A stretch of DNA of 64,000 bases, taken from NCBI GenBank assembly GCA_030035585.1, contig CM057469.1, positions 58,111,501 to 58,175,500 on the forward strand, written 5' to 3'. The position numbers and the translations under genes were made by a program. The notes beneath the pieces are model-generated. The model did no database searches. It was not told where the DNA came from and was given only the letters and a program-made list of their open reading frames with translations. Origin of the DNA: Dugong dugon (Eukaryota; Chordata; Mammalia; Sirenia; Dugongidae). Every line of letters begins with the position of its first letter. Within the stretch, counting starts at the first letter, position 1. This document shows positions 1 through 11,227 of this stretch, piece after piece.

Positions 1-461
1 GGGGAGATTTTATTCTGACTGCCACATCCAGTTATTGCTTTAATCATTTAGTTTATAGTTGTTCAATTTGTTAACTTATACTGTATTTTCCCCTTTATTT
101 CTTTGTGCTTTTGTCAAATTGTGACTTCTGTCTTATGCGGGTTCTCAATGGGTTTCTGGTGAACGTGTTGGATCTAATAACCAATAGTATTGTGATTTTG
201 TCGGTTACCTACCTCTTCACTGTTATTATTCATTCATGAAACTGATATTTATTTTCTGCCTACTTGGTACAAGAAGCTGAGGAGAAAGAAATGAATCACT
301 GATGAATCACATCAGATTCTTTTGAAGTAGACTAGTCCTTCTTCCTTTCTTTTAAAAGATTGAAATTGAGATACAGAATGTAAGATACAAGAACACAGAG
401 TATATACTGACTAACCATCACTACCCTCCAATTACTTTGATTTGTGAAGCCCCACCACCAG
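1..461. other. Unassigned AT-rich DNA
   Basis: No gene, RNA or clear repeat is visible. The stretch ends at the first AfroSINE. Confidence 0.5.
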
Positions 462-656
462 CATCAGTTGCCATCAAGCAGATGCATTGTGAACCCCATT
501 TACCAGAGTATATCATGCTCCATAGGGTTTTCAATGGCTGGTGTTTCTGAAATAGATCACCAGGCCTTTCTTCTGAGGTGCTTCTGGGTAGACTTGAACC
601 TCCAAACTTTCACTTGGCAGCTGAACTCGTTAACATTTGCACCATTCATGGACTCC
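462..656 (-). mobile_element. AfroSINE, second body type
   Basis: Read on the minus strand this begins with a degraded tRNA-like head (ggagtcc ... gcaaatgttaacgag). A body with the caccaggcc/gaggtgcttct signature follows, and it ends in an RTE-like tail (gttgccatcaag). The same body type recurs at 7.7, 31.1 and 34.1 kb. It differs from the commoner AfroSINE form in its centre. Pol III transcription and mobilisation by RTE are inferred from the family. Confidence 0.75.
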
Positions 657-999
657 TTGGTTAAAATTATTAAGGGCGTACAACTAAGTAGATGTTAAAA
701 TTTTATTTTAAGAAAAGAAACTAACAGATTACTTTGCCACAAACCGGCAACAAAATCTCATCTAACATCTTCAGTAGGTTACCTTTTCAGTATTACTGAT
801 TTAAAATTAATTTTTTTCAGCTTCAACATCAAATTTATTTTGTTTTGTTTACACTGACTCAAAATCTACATATCCAAGTAGGTATTTCAAGTGAAATAGT
901 TTTTAACAACTTGCCTTGCAGTCTCTTTGATGAGTGTAATCCAGAAACATGAACATTTAGTAGGTAGTCATGTCTAAATTGCTGTAAGATTCAACTCTG

Positions 1000-1135
1000 A
1001 AACCAAAATTTTCTGATTTGTAAAATAAAGGTAATATTACCCACTTCAAAGAGCCGTAAGTATGAACTGAGTTAGCTAAGCAAGGGGCCTGCAACACTGT
1101 AAGCATTCAGTAAATGGTAACTGTTATTATTCTGC
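1000..1135 (+). mobile_element. MIR relic
   Basis: The order is a 'tttgtaaaataaaggtaat' core, a decayed 'gagttagctaag' region and the 3' 'cattcagtaaatggtaac' end. This matches the ancient tRNA-derived MIR on the plus strand. It is strongly diverged, and only the 3' two thirds are recognisable. Confidence 0.55.
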
Positions 1136-1459
1136 TGTTCAGGTTTAAGGAAAGGGTTGACAGCTGTTCCCTGTGCTGGGGCTTCATCAACTGCTCTCTA
1201 GTATAGGAATTTTTAACCTTCAGGGATCTGTGAACTTGGATGGGGAAAATCTTTATTTTCTTCAACTTCTGAAATTTAGCATTTCCTTCAAATATGAATA
1301 TAATTGACATTAGGAGTGCCTATGACTTTGTTGCCTATAGAAACCACAGATATTTTCATTTATCCTTGTAGTTATTGCAGATGTCTCAATATATGGTTTA
1401 AACTTATTACTATTTGGAAATTAAGGAAGTTATTAGGCCTATAAACAAGATCTTGTTAT
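1136..1459. other. Unassigned AT-rich DNA
   Basis: I see no coding or repeat signature. Short open frames here have no protein-like features. Confidence 0.5.
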
Positions 1460-1468
1460 CCAATTTTT

Positions 1469-1798
1469 TTTTTGTTTGTTGTGGTTTAAGTGAAAGGTTA
1501 CAGTTCAAGTTAGTTTCTCATACAAAAATGTATACACACATTGTTATATTACCCTAGTTGTTCTCCCTATAATGTGACAGCACACTCCTCCTTTCCACCC
1601 CGGATTTCCTGTGTCCATTCAACCAGCTTCTGTCCCTTTTTGCCTTCTCATCTCACCTCCGGACAGGAGCTGCCCATTTAGTCTCATGTATCTACTTGAG
1701 CTAAGAAGCACCCTCTTCACGAGTATCATCTTATGTCTTACAGTCCAGTCTATGTCTGAAGAGTTGGCTTCAGGAATGATTTTCAGTTCTGGGTAAAA
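1469..1798 (-). mobile_element. Truncated L1 3'UTR fragment with target-site duplication
   Basis: A poly(T) run at the left (a poly(A) tail on the minus strand) leads into 3'UTR-like text ('gttacagttcaagttagtttctcat'-type wording, 'gaagagttggcttcaggaatg'). This resembles, but is not identical to, the 3'UTRs of the large L1 copies. The 9-bp direct repeat ccaattttt at 1460-1468 and 1799-1807 flanks it, as expected for target-primed reverse transcription. No ORF2 sequence is included. Confidence 0.6.
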
Positions 1799-1807
1799 CC
1801 AATTTTT

Positions 1808-2887
1808 AAAAACTAGGGCTTTAATGGGCAAGTAAATTAAGATAATCCGGTGGGAGGTAGACCTGAGACTTTGTAACATCAGTAACTTTCAAAGAAATAA
1901 AAAAAAAAAGCAATATTAATGAAAAGAGGTAGGGGGTGTATTTTATGTACAGCTCAGCACAAGACAGGTTTATTTTGTTTTAATATCTCACAAGCTCCAT
2001 TTTTGTTTCCTTTCATAGAATTTGTAGTATGTTTTCATATGCTGTACAATGCAGTAATGTTTTCTGAACTACTTAATACTTTTTGCAATGTTCTGTGTGT
2101 GTTGAATTTAACGAAGAGAAATTTATGACAAACTTTGAATCTTAAAGGTGACTGTTCAGTGGTTCTGTAGGAATTCTTTGAGTTTCTATCAAATGTAAAC
2201 CGATTGAAGCACCATCACTGATAAAACTGTGAGCTCTGCACTTTCTGTTCCTTTCAAGCATGTGGCTTTGTCTTCAAGAAACTCCACTAAAAGCTTCCAG
2301 TTCAATGAATGAACTTCTTTTACTTCACTAAGAAAAGGTCAAATTCTATTTCCCCCCTCCAATCACCTCTCACCACTTATAAACACTGTGATGCAGGGTG
2401 AGTTATTGAAAATCCTGTTTTACCTTGAGATGCTGCAGTTAGTGCTTTCAAGGCTTCTAATCAGTGCTGGCATTTTCCTGCCCCTGCTGATTCTTTCACT
2501 GCTGAAATCATTTCCCCTTTATGCTAGGTGTTTAAAGCAGCCTCGGAAAGACCTTTGCTCTGAATCTTCACGTATATTTACACTATTTACGTGTTACTTT
2601 CTGAGCATATTTTACAATGGGCTGATTTGAGGATGCCTGTTACTTGGTGAAATGGTGAAAATGTGAAATACCTTACCACAGAACAGTATAAGAAAATGTA
2701 GTCAAAGATATACTCAGCACCTGGTTGACTTAGAAAACAAAAGTGACTTTGATGATATTTTTAAGTAGTGTAAATGAAAGACTAGGAGACGGTGAGTGGG
2801 AAATTGCTTTCAAATGTATAAAGAGCTACAGGAATACAAAGTATTGTTTTATTAGATGATATATTTCTAACATACATACATATATAT
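1808..2887. other. Unassigned DNA
   Basis: AT-rich with a short A run near 1900. I recognise no repeat or gene. Confidence 0.45.
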
Positions 2888-3058
2888 GGAGCCCTGGTAG
2901 CACAGTGGTTAAGAGATCGGCTGCTAACCAAAAGGTCAGAAGTTCAAATCCACCAGATGCTCCTTAGAAGCTCTATGGGGCAGTTCTACTCTGTCCTATA
3001 GGGTCTCTATGAGTCGGAACCGACTTGATGGCAAAGGGTTTGGTTTTTTTGTTTTGGT
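2888..3058 (+). mobile_element. AfroSINE, 45-nt-deleted form
   Basis: It starts ggagccctggtagcacagtgg with A-box and B-box like segments (gcacagtggttaag; ggtcagaagttcaaatcc). It passes directly from 'gctcctta' to 'ctctatggggcag', so the central 45-nt block of longer copies is absent. The 3' end is RTE-like (gagtcggaaccgacttgatgg) with a T-rich tail. It is flanked by acatatatat-type sequence on both sides, and a TATATG-type microsatellite follows directly. Confidence 0.9.
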
Positions 3059-3296
3059 ACATATATATATATGTATATATATTTATATATATATGTATAT
3101 ATGTTTATATATATATGTATATATATTTATATATATGTATATATATATATTTATATATATGTATATATATTTATATATATGTATATGTGTATATATATAT
3201 GTATATATATTTATATATATGTATATATGTTTATATATATATGTATATATATTTATATATATGTATATATATTTATATATATATGTATATATGTGC
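3059..3296. repeat. TATATG/TATATT compound microsatellite
   Basis: About 240 nt of alternating TA steps are interrupted by G and extra T in a semi-regular higher-order pattern. Both strands read through as Tyr/Ile-rich frames, which are artefacts of the repeat. It abuts the tail of the SINE at 2888-3058. Confidence 0.95.
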
Positions 3297-4139
3297 CTGT
3301 GTGTCCATGTATGAAAAAAATACAGGGGTTGCAAATTGTTTTGTATTTCAAAATAGCTTCATTTGGTGAATAGACCAGGAGGAATGTGAAATGTTGAATG
3401 AAAGAGTGTATCATTTTATGACTACACTATTTAAACATTTTGATTAAACAGTTTTTTATCTTTTTAACTTAAATGTGCATTGATGAATTTAGCTTAAGAT
3501 ACTTGATTTTCAAGAAGTTCTTACTATTCAAAATTGAACATACAAGTAAAGATATTGCCACCAACTGGTGATGAAGTTTTGACCACGATCATCAAATGGT
3601 TTTGCATTTGCTATGAGTAACTAAAGATAATCATATGTTTAAGCACAACAGATAAACAGATTTGTTTGTAAATTGGCTAAACATTAAAATTAATTATTTA
3701 GCAGATTATGCATATAGAGCAAGATCTAAAGCAATAAAATTTAACTACATTCAATCCTAAAATTAACAAATGATCATTACTGTAAACCAATTCATATCCC
3801 CACACTTCATCACAAAGCTCTTTCTCCAATGCAGTCTTAAATGCTCAACATGGAATTGCAACTTTTCTAGGAGATGAGAATAACTTCATGGCTCTGAAGT
3901 GTCCATTGGGATACAGTTTCCAGTTTTTCAGTCACACTACAGATTGAGCTTCCATTTCTGCTTTCCTAGTCCCACTTTTTCTGGTCTTCTAAACGCATTG
4001 CTGAAACAGAGCAGGAATGAATATATTAAAGAAACTGAGACAGGTAAAAAAACATTGATGCCTGGCTTTGTGCAGACGCTCTGAATATCTGCCTGAGCCC
4101 TGTCCTTAACTGTCAAGAACGGTAAAAAATAAAATAAAA
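3297..4139. other. Unassigned AT-rich DNA
   Basis: I recognise no gene or interspersed repeat before the SINE at 4.14 kb. Confidence 0.45.
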
Positions 4140-4306
4140 TAAAAACCTAAACCCATTGTCATCGAGTTGATTCCGACTCATAATGACACTATAGGACAGA
4201 GGAAAACTGCCCCACAGAGTTTCCAAGGAGCAGCCGGTGGATTCCACTGCCGACCTTCTGGTTAGCAGCCTTAGCTCGCGGTAGCTCTTAACCACTGCAC
4301 CCAAAC
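4140..4306 (-). mobile_element. AfroSINE, 45-nt-deleted form
   Basis: RTE-like 3' end at the left (cccattgtcatcgagttgattccgac), then the ccccacagagtttccaaggagcagc junction typical of the short form, then the tRNA-like head (gttagcagcc ... cttaaccactgc). An extra 'ttagctcgcggtagctc' repeat-like insertion lies in the head. The 5' terminus is decayed. Confidence 0.85.
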
Positions 4307-4419
4307 CAGTATTTTACTGTCTCAATACTGAATTTACTATGACAAAAACTTCAGTTGTGATTTATATAAGCTTCACTGTGACAAAGTTCATATAAATGTA
4401 TTATTACTATTGTCCTAAA

Positions 4420-4842
4420 ATGTGTTGTCGTGAAGTGCCATCGAGTTTGTTCCGACTCATGCAACCCTGTGTACAACAGAACGAAATACTACGCTGTCCT
4501 GTGCCATCCTCACAATCGTTGCTATGTTTGAGCCCATTGTTGCAGCCACTGTGTCAGTCCGTCTTGTTGAGGGTTTTCCTCTTTTTCAACGACCCTCTAC
4601 TTTACCAAATAATGTCCTTCTCCAGGGACGGGTCTCTCCTGATAACATACTCAAAATACGTGAGACAATCTCCCCATCCTCTCTTTTAAGGAGCATTCTG
4701 TCGGTACTTCCAAGAGAGATTTGTTCATTCTTCCGGCAGTCCATGGTCTATTCAATATTCTTCACCAACACCACAATTCAAAATCATCAGTTCTTTTTCG
4801 GTCTTCCTTATTCATTGTCCAGCTTTCACATGCATATGTGTA
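4420..4842 (-). mobile_element. RTE LINE 3' end, 5'-truncated
   Basis: It begins with the RTE 3' terminus (gtgccatcgagtttgttccgac) and runs back through the last part of the RTE reading frame, ending at 'gctttcacatgcatatg'. A related 'aatgtatta..actatt' sequence occurs on both sides and may be a decayed TSD. The coding remnant has no complete domain. Confidence 0.8.
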
Positions 4843-5146
4843 ATGTATTACTATTATTCTAATGGGATCTCAAGGCTGTGATAATTTATGGAGAAATTCC
4901 AAGATGTGAGAATTCAAGGAGGCTCTAAAATCTATTCTCTTCCCTTGAAGTGCCATGACCCTGGCTTCCAATTAGATTCTCTTATGCCGCTGAAAACTGG
5001 AGTTATGTAACAATTACCTGGATGTATAATTAATATAGTTAGGAGGTACTTCATGGTATCGAACAGGGAGTGGAATTAAAATCTGAGGATTTTGTTTCTG
5101 GTCTAGTTCTGCCTTTTTTGGCTCATGTAATCATGGGATAAGGAGC

Positions 5147-5325
5147 CCTGGTGGTGCAGTGGTTCGAGCAATCGACTGCTAACAGAAAGGTCGGCAGTTC
5201 GAAAACCACTAGCAGCTCTGCGGGAGAAAGATGTGACAATCTGCTTCCATAGAGATTTACAGCCTTGGAAACCCTATGGGGTAGCTATGAGTCAGAACTT
5301 ACTCGACGACAGTGGGTTTTTGGGT
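5147..5325 (+). mobile_element. AfroSINE, long form
   Basis: The tRNA-like head (ggagccctggtggtgcagtgg) is followed by the central block 'gcgggagaaagatgtgac...ctgcttcc...gatttacagcc' that short copies lack, then the RTE-like 3' end. It retains the 45-nt segment and so is the older form here. Confidence 0.88.
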
Positions 5326-5589
5326 AAGAGTAATGAGATCTGTCTAAAATGAATTTCATTATATCTAAACCAAAAGGCTGTACTCAGTGATATCAAAATA
5401 TTCTCCCAGTCTTTACTTTTTTGATAAATTTTGGGTAATTCAGGTCCTCATAATTACATATGTGATAGCAACTAACAACCAGTTTCCCTGTTTCCACTTT
5501 CTCTTGCAGCCCATCCAGTATATTGCCTTCAGAACAGCCAGTGTAAAATATTTATATTATTTTTTCCTTCTACAGTTGTTAGTGATTCC

Positions 5590-6141
5590 TTAAAGACTAC
5601 GGGAAAAGTTTAAACTCATCATAGTCTTACTCCAATCTGCCTGTTTTACTTTTTGTTACTGAGTTGTCTTATGCATGTCCTCTGCTTTAGCCAGCTTAGG
5701 AAAAGAAAACCAAAGCAATGCAAAGCAAAGCAAAGCTAACCAATAAAAAGAACACAAAAAGTAGCTTTTCAGGTTTATACCATTTCTTTGCCCTGCTTAT
5801 CCAATCTTACTTGTGCCTCAAGGCATGATTCAGTATTTTGATCTATAGGAAAAACTTCCAAATTTTTCTAGAATGTAGCCAGGGCTTCTTTGAGTGCAGT
5901 GTACTTAATGATCTACATTATTCACTTGACAGTTCTTATGAGGAGTCTTCTATTCTTGGCTTAAATTTTAATCTGACCCTTATGTATTTATCACTTTCTT
6001 TTTCATATGCTTACTCCTTTTCTTCCTGGCTAGAGTATCGGCTTTTTAAGGAAAGCAGCAATGCATATACTTCTTTGTATTAATCTTGGCACAGGCACAC
6101 TGTTTTGTACACAAAAGGCATTTAGTAAATATTTGTTGAAA
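5590..6141 (+). mobile_element. L2 LINE relic
   Basis: Pyrimidine-rich L2 3' text ('ccaatctgcctg', 'ctttgccctgcttatcc', 'tgagtcttctattcttgg' region) ends with the characteristic 'ggcatttagtaaatatttgttgaa' 3' terminus. It is much diverged and noncoding. Confidence 0.6.
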
Positions 6142-6639
6142 CAGTCTATATAACTCTTTTGTTTTCATAGAATTAAAACCTATTTTTGATGTAAAAAGTG
6201 AAGTTGAACAAAATTCAAATGCAACGTTATTTTTTTCTAGCAAGGCACTACAAAGTACAAAATGAGGCCAAGGAAATGCTGATAAGGATTTATATGTCAG
6301 ACCCTAAGAAAAAAATTTAAAAAGAGAAATATTCTATCATTGGGTTATTATTTGAGATTCTATCCATTGGATCCTTGTTTATTATTTATCAAGCACTGTG
6401 TTTAGCCTGGCGCTAAACAAGTCCTCTGGCTCATACCTTAAAGCTCATTCAGCACAATGTCATACAAAGCACTGAAAAATAATGTCTGAGTTTCCCAGAG
6501 CTGTTTTGAAGGTACAGAGAAATGCTTTCAAGACATATGGCAGTGAGATTACATAGAAAAACTTAAAATGTGTGTCCTAAAATATATTTCTTAGCAAAAC
6601 TTTCTAAAATTCCTCTTTAGATATCTGGATTTTTTCCCC

Positions 6640-6930
6640 TAAATTTTATTTATTTTGTTGTTGTTGTTGAGAATATATACAGCAAAACCTACACGAGTTC
6701 AAGTTTTTCAGGTACAATTTGGTGACGTTGATTACATTCTTTGAGTTGTGCGACCATTTTCACGCCCTTTTTCTGAGTTGTTCCTCCCTCATTAACATCA
6801 ACTCACTGCCCCCTAGGGTTCCTGTCTAATCTCTCCAATTGTGATATCTGAATATTTTTATTCTCTAGATGTCTGTTTATTCCCTTGCTCTCATCTTTTC
6901 CAGTTTTCCATGATTATGCATTATCTCCAC
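6640..6930 (-). mobile_element. Older-type L1 3' end
   Basis: The left edge 'ctaaattttatttattttgttg' and the following 'gagaatatatacagcaaaacc ... caactcactgcccccta' match the fragment at 28.92-29.75 kb closely. It lacks the extra 3'-terminal segment present in the large L1 copies of this window. Confidence 0.7.
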
Positions 6931-7125
6931 AGCACCACAAGTCTCAGGAGCAGATCAGCACAATGAATCCTCCTGAGCAAGCTGGGGAGAGAGGAGACTG
7001 TGAATACTCACACCTGAATGTTTTCACCTGTGTCACATATCCTTCCCTCAGCCCTATGCTATAGGTGCCATAGCCCCATGTTATAAATTAAGTGAAGGTT
7101 AGAGAGATTACATAACTTGCCCAAG

Positions 7126-7695
7126 ATCACTGTTTCAGTTAGCATTGCTGCACAAGAAACCATCCCAGAGCTTACTGGTGTATGATGATCATTTTATTAG
7201 TCTAACGGACTCGATGGGTCAAGATTTTGGACCGGGCACAGCAGGAACATGATATTTGGGGCCTTCGCTGGGAAGACCTGAGTGCTGGGGTGACTGGACA
7301 TCTGCAGCTATCATCTTTTGGAGACATTGTTATTCACGTGTCTGGTAGCTAACGCTGGCTGTTGGTGGAAACTAACGTTGTCTGTGATGGAACTCCTACA
7401 CGTGGCCTCTCCATGTGGTCTCTATGTGGGTTAGTTTAGTCCTCCTCATAGCATGGGGGCTCAGTTTTAAGAACAAGCAAGGCAGAAGTATGTGCCATTT
7501 TATGATTAAGCCTTTGAATTTACAGGTGTCAACTCTGCTGTCCTGTGTTGTTTGAGGCAGACACAAAGGTCCACCCAGGTACAAGGGGAGGAGTACAGAC
7601 CTCACGGCTGAATGGGATGAGAGTCAAGGTTATTGTCTGAAGAGCATGGGGGATGGGAGATATTGTTGCAGCCATCTTTGGAAAATACAATCTTC
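7126..7695. mobile_element. Ancient interspersed repeat, family not assigned
   Basis: The wording is typical of a widely shared mammalian repeat: 'tttcagttagcattgctgc', 'cctacacgtggcctctccatg', 'ggagatattgttgcagccatc' and 'ggaaaatacaatctt'. I recognise the pattern but cannot name the family. Short frames across it are artefacts. Confidence 0.5.
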
Positions 7696-7708
7696 CGTAA
7701 TTACAGAG

Positions 7709-7925
7709 GTAGTGAGGAGTCCCTGAGTGGTGTAAATGGTTAATGAGCTCAGCTGCTAACTGAAAGATTAGAAGCTGGAGTCCACCCGAGGCTCCTTGGA
7801 AGAAAAGCATGGTGAATTACTTGTGAAAATTTAGTCACTGAAAACCCTATGGAGCACAGTTCTGCTCTGATACATCAGAGTCAACTCAAAGGCAACTATT
7901 GTTTTTTGTTTTTATTTTTTTGTTT
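7709..7925 (+). mobile_element. AfroSINE, second body type
   Basis: It begins ggagtccctgagtggtgtaaatgg and contains 'gctccttggaagaaaagcatggtg' and 'gaaaaccctatggagcacag'. It ends 'cagagtcaactcaaaggcaac' followed by a T-rich tail. It belongs with the elements at 462-656, 31085-31291 and 34105-34312. Confidence 0.85.
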
Positions 7926-8439
7926 TGGTGAGTAGCAGAGTAGGGATTTGAATCTAGCTTTCTCCGCTTTCAAATCCTGACACTTTTAATCATTATTCTA
8001 AAATCCATTCTCTAGTTTTAGTAAATATTCTGTTACAATGTAGAATTGTAGTTATTGAATTTCTGATATCAGTAAATAATCCAAAAGAATACATTTTCAA
8101 TAATGTTAGAGTATACAGAAAAAATTGACCAAAACATATTTTAAATTACCATTTTCAAATTAATGATGAGAAAGACTTAATAGCTTTTAAAAAACATCTT
8201 TCTAAAGTGATTGTGAGGGTTTGAATTACATTAAGTTACTCTGATATTTTTAAATGAAATGTCAGATATAATTTAGTGCTTGAAACATGAAGCAAGCCTG
8301 ACTACACTCAGAGTTTGACAGCTTTGCTGTGTTTCCATTAAGCAATCTATCCACCAGGATCAAATATTATGGTTAGCAGAGCAGCTTATTAAGGAGATAT
8401 CTGTGGATGCATGTATAAATGAGTTATGGATTAACTATA

Positions 8440-8670
8440 ATAATAGCTATTGTTTACTGAGTGCTTACCACGTGCTGGATTCCTTCTGTGGTTTATCATT
8501 TTGAATCCTCTTAATAACTGTATGGGAAAAGTCTATTATCATCTTATTTTTACTGGCAGAGAAGCTTAGAAATGTTTTGATAATTTTTCTGAGTATACAG
8601 CTAGGCAGAGCTGGGATTTGAACCCAAGCAATCAGATCCCAGAGTGGCACTCTTAAACACTATTTTAACA
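8440..8670 (-). mobile_element. MIR relic
   Basis: The reverse-oriented MIR order is visible: 'tactgagtgcttaccacgtgctgg', 'aatcctcttaataactgtatggg', then 'gcagagctgggatttgaaccc' at the tRNA-derived end. No insertion-site duplication remains. Confidence 0.75.
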
Positions 8671-8769
8671 TGCTTCTATAATCTCTCATATATAAAGGAG
8701 ACTCATTCACTTTTTAATTACCTAAACCCCAAATATTCCTCATGACACCTTTTTAATATGCATCCTTGC

Positions 8770-8940
8770 TTATCTCTATGAAGTCACCATAGTTTAGCAA
8801 ATTCCTGGCATATACAATTTCATTTGGTACTCATAAAGCTCTGTGCTGAAGTTATCCATATTTTACAGATGAGGAGTAGCTTCAGGGATTCATATAGTAG
8901 GTTTCAGAGCTAAAATGTAATGCCGTTTGTCACACTTTCT
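8770..8940 (-). mobile_element. Probable MIR relic
   Basis: 'tttacagatgaggagtagcttcaggg' and the preceding 'aattcctggcatatacaatttcat' fit a second, weaker reverse-oriented MIR directly after the one at 8440-8670. Confidence 0.4.
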
Positions 8941-9011
8941 TTTTACTACAGGGAATCATGCCTTTGCTTTAAGCATTTCACTTCTTCTTTCCCTTAGTGA
9001 CTCTCCCGACA

Positions 9012-9042
9012 ACACACACACACACACACACAAACACAAGCA
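9012..9042. repeat. (CA)n microsatellite
   Basis: About ten CA units are followed by a caaacacaag variant. Confidence 0.9.
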
Positions 9043-9290
9043 CTCAGAGTGAATGAGTGCAAGAAATGGTGGAAGGAACGAGATCAATACAAGGGGATGA
9101 TTGTTTCCTTTAACTATGCAAACTGAGACTTATAAAATGTGCGTTAGTATCAAACAAGCTGCTCATGGAAGATTGAAATGCAAATTGGTTGCTCTTAGGT
9201 GCTGTTGAGCCTACTCATAGTGCCGACTCATAGTGACCCTATGTACAACAGAATGAAACATTGCCTGGTCCTGTGCGATCCTTACAATCG

Positions 9291-9590
9291 TCATGTTTGA
9301 CACCACAGTTGCAGCCACTGGGTCAATCTATCTCTTTGAGGATCTTCATCTTTTTCGCTGACCCTCTTCTTTGCAAAGCATGATTTCTTTTCCGGGGACT
9401 GGTCCCTCCTGATAACATGTCCAAAGTATGTGAGATGAAGTCTCGCCATCCTCGCTTCTAAAGAGCATTCTGGCTGTACTACTTCCAAGACATATTTGTT
9501 CATTCTTCCAGCAGTCCATGGTATATTCAATATTCTTTGCCAACACCATAATTCAAAGGCATCACTTCTTCTTTGGTCTTCCTTATTCAT
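9291..9590 (-). pseudogene. RTE polyprotein, C-terminal remnant
   Basis: This 99-codon open stretch on the minus strand corresponds to the end of the RTE protein, downstream of the reverse transcriptase. It has the conserved order KEDQRR ... FELWCWQRIL ... PWTAGR ... FGHVIRRDQS. The family's role for this tail is poorly defined, and here it is only a fragment. It ends out of frame with the ancestral terminus. The RT portion lies upstream, at larger coordinates. It is defective because the linking frame is broken several times between here and 10.2 kb. Confidence 0.75.
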
Positions 9591-10209
9591 TGTCTAGCCT
9601 TTGCAGGCATATGAAGCAACTGAAATACCATGATTTGGGTCAGGTGCACCTTAGTCCTCAAGGGGACATCTTTGCTTTTGAGTACTTTAAAGAGGTCTTT
9701 TGCACTGATATGGCCAATGCAATATGTCCTTCGATTTCTTAACTGCTATTTCCATGGGCATTGATTGTAGATCCAAGTCAAATGAAATCCTTGACAACTT
9801 CAATCTTTTCTCTGTTTATCACGAGGTTGCTTATCGGTCTAGTTGTGAGAATTTTTGTTTTCTTTATTTTAAGGTGTAGGCCATACTGAAGGCTGAAGTC
9901 TTCGATCTTCATCAGTGAGTGCTTCAAGTCCTTTTCACTTCAGCAAGCAAGGTTGTGTCATCTACATACTGCATGTTGTTAATGAGTCTTTCTCCAGTCC
10001 TGATGCTACCTTCTTCTTAACATAGTCCAGCTTCTTGGATTATTTGCTCAACATAGAGATTGAATGTAAGTATGGTAAAGAATACAGCCTTGACACACAC
10101 TTTTCCTCACTAAACCATGCAGTGTCTCCTTGTTCTATTCCAACAGCTATTCTTGGTCTATGTACAGGGTCCACATGAGCACAGTCAAGTGTTCTGGAAT
10201 TTCCATTCT

Positions 10210-10515
10210 TCACAATCTTATCCATAATTTGTTATGATCCACACAGTCGAATGCCTTTGCATGGTCAATAAAATACAGGTAGACATCTTTCGTACATTCT
10301 CTGCTTTCAGCCAAGATCCACCTGCTATCAGCAACGATATCCCTCTTTCCATGTCCTCTTCTGAATCCACCTTGAATTTCTTGCAGTTCTCTATTGATGT
10401 ACAGCTGCAACCTTTTTTGAAATATATTTAGCATAATTTTACTGGCATGTAATATTGATGACATTGTTTGATAATTTCCACATTCTGTTGAATCACCTTT
10501 CTTTGGAATGGGCAC
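10210..10515 (-). pseudogene. RTE reverse transcriptase core fragment
   Basis: 101 open codons cover the start of the RT domain: a PIPKKGD motif at the N-terminus, then GGFRRGHGKRD, and motif A as FIDHAKAFDCVDH near the end. In the family this domain copies RTE RNA at a nicked target. The adjoining sequence around 9.97 kb, in another frame, still encodes a YVDD catalytic box (complement of 'gtcatctacata'). Key residues survive, but frameshifts separate the motifs, so no functional enzyme can be made. Confidence 0.85.
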
Positions 10516-11227
10516 AGATATGGGTCTCTTCCAGTCAGTTCACCAGACTGCTGTCTTCCAAATTTCTTGGCAAAGACAAGTGAGTGTTTCCAGCATTGCA
10601 TCCATTTGTTGAAACATCTCATTTGGTATTCTGTCAATTCCTGAAGCCCTATTTTACGCCAATGCCTTCACTGCGGGTTGGACTTCTTCCTTCAGTATCA
10701 TCGGTTCTTGATCATATGCTACTTCCTGAAATGGTTGAACGTTGACCAATTCTTTTTGGTACAGTGACTCTGTACTTCCTTTATTTTCTTTTGATGCTTC
10801 CTGCATTGTTCAGTGTTTTTCCCATAGAATCCTTCAATATTGCAACTCAATTCTTGAATCTTTTTCTTCTGTTTTCACATCTGAAGAAATGCTGAGTGTA
10901 TTCTTCCCTTTAGGTTTTCTAACTCCAGGCCTTTGCACATTTCATTATAATATTTACTTTGTCTTCTCCAATCTCCGTTTGAAATCTTCTGTTCAGCTAT
11001 TTTAATTCATTATTTCTTCCTTTTGCTTTAGCTACTCTAAGTACAAGAGCAAGTTTCAGAGTCTCTTCTGACATCCATTTTGGTCTTTTCTCTTTTTCTA
11101 ATGACCTTTTGTGTTCTTCATGTATGATGTCCCTGATATCATCCCACAATGCATCAAATCTATTCTTGAGATGGTCTCTAAATTTAGGTGGGATATACTG
11201 AAGTTCGTACTATGACTCTCATGGACT

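Larger units (their letters stand above)
9188..11217 (-). mobile_element. RTE LINE, 3' two thirds of a split element
   Basis: The RTE 3' terminus is at the left (ggtgctgttgagcctactc ... gccgactcatagtgacc), and reverse-transcriptase sequence follows on the minus strand. The element is interrupted at 'ctcatggact' by L1 copy 1 and resumes at 19.45 kb. The ten bases ctcatggact occur at 11218-11227 and 19446-19455 as the L1 target duplication. Adding the three pieces gives an RTE of about 2.6 kb, 5' truncated inside the endonuclease region. Confidence 0.9.

Noticed and set aside
2888-2965. Possible tRNA genes at AfroSINE heads
   Set aside because: The heads occur many times with the same fused RTE-like tail and cannot fold a full acceptor stem with their own 3' half; they are SINEs.
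3009-3373. Long Tyr/Ile-rich open frames on both strands
   Set aside because: They lie entirely in a TA-rich microsatellite, which has few stop codons in any frame; no gene.
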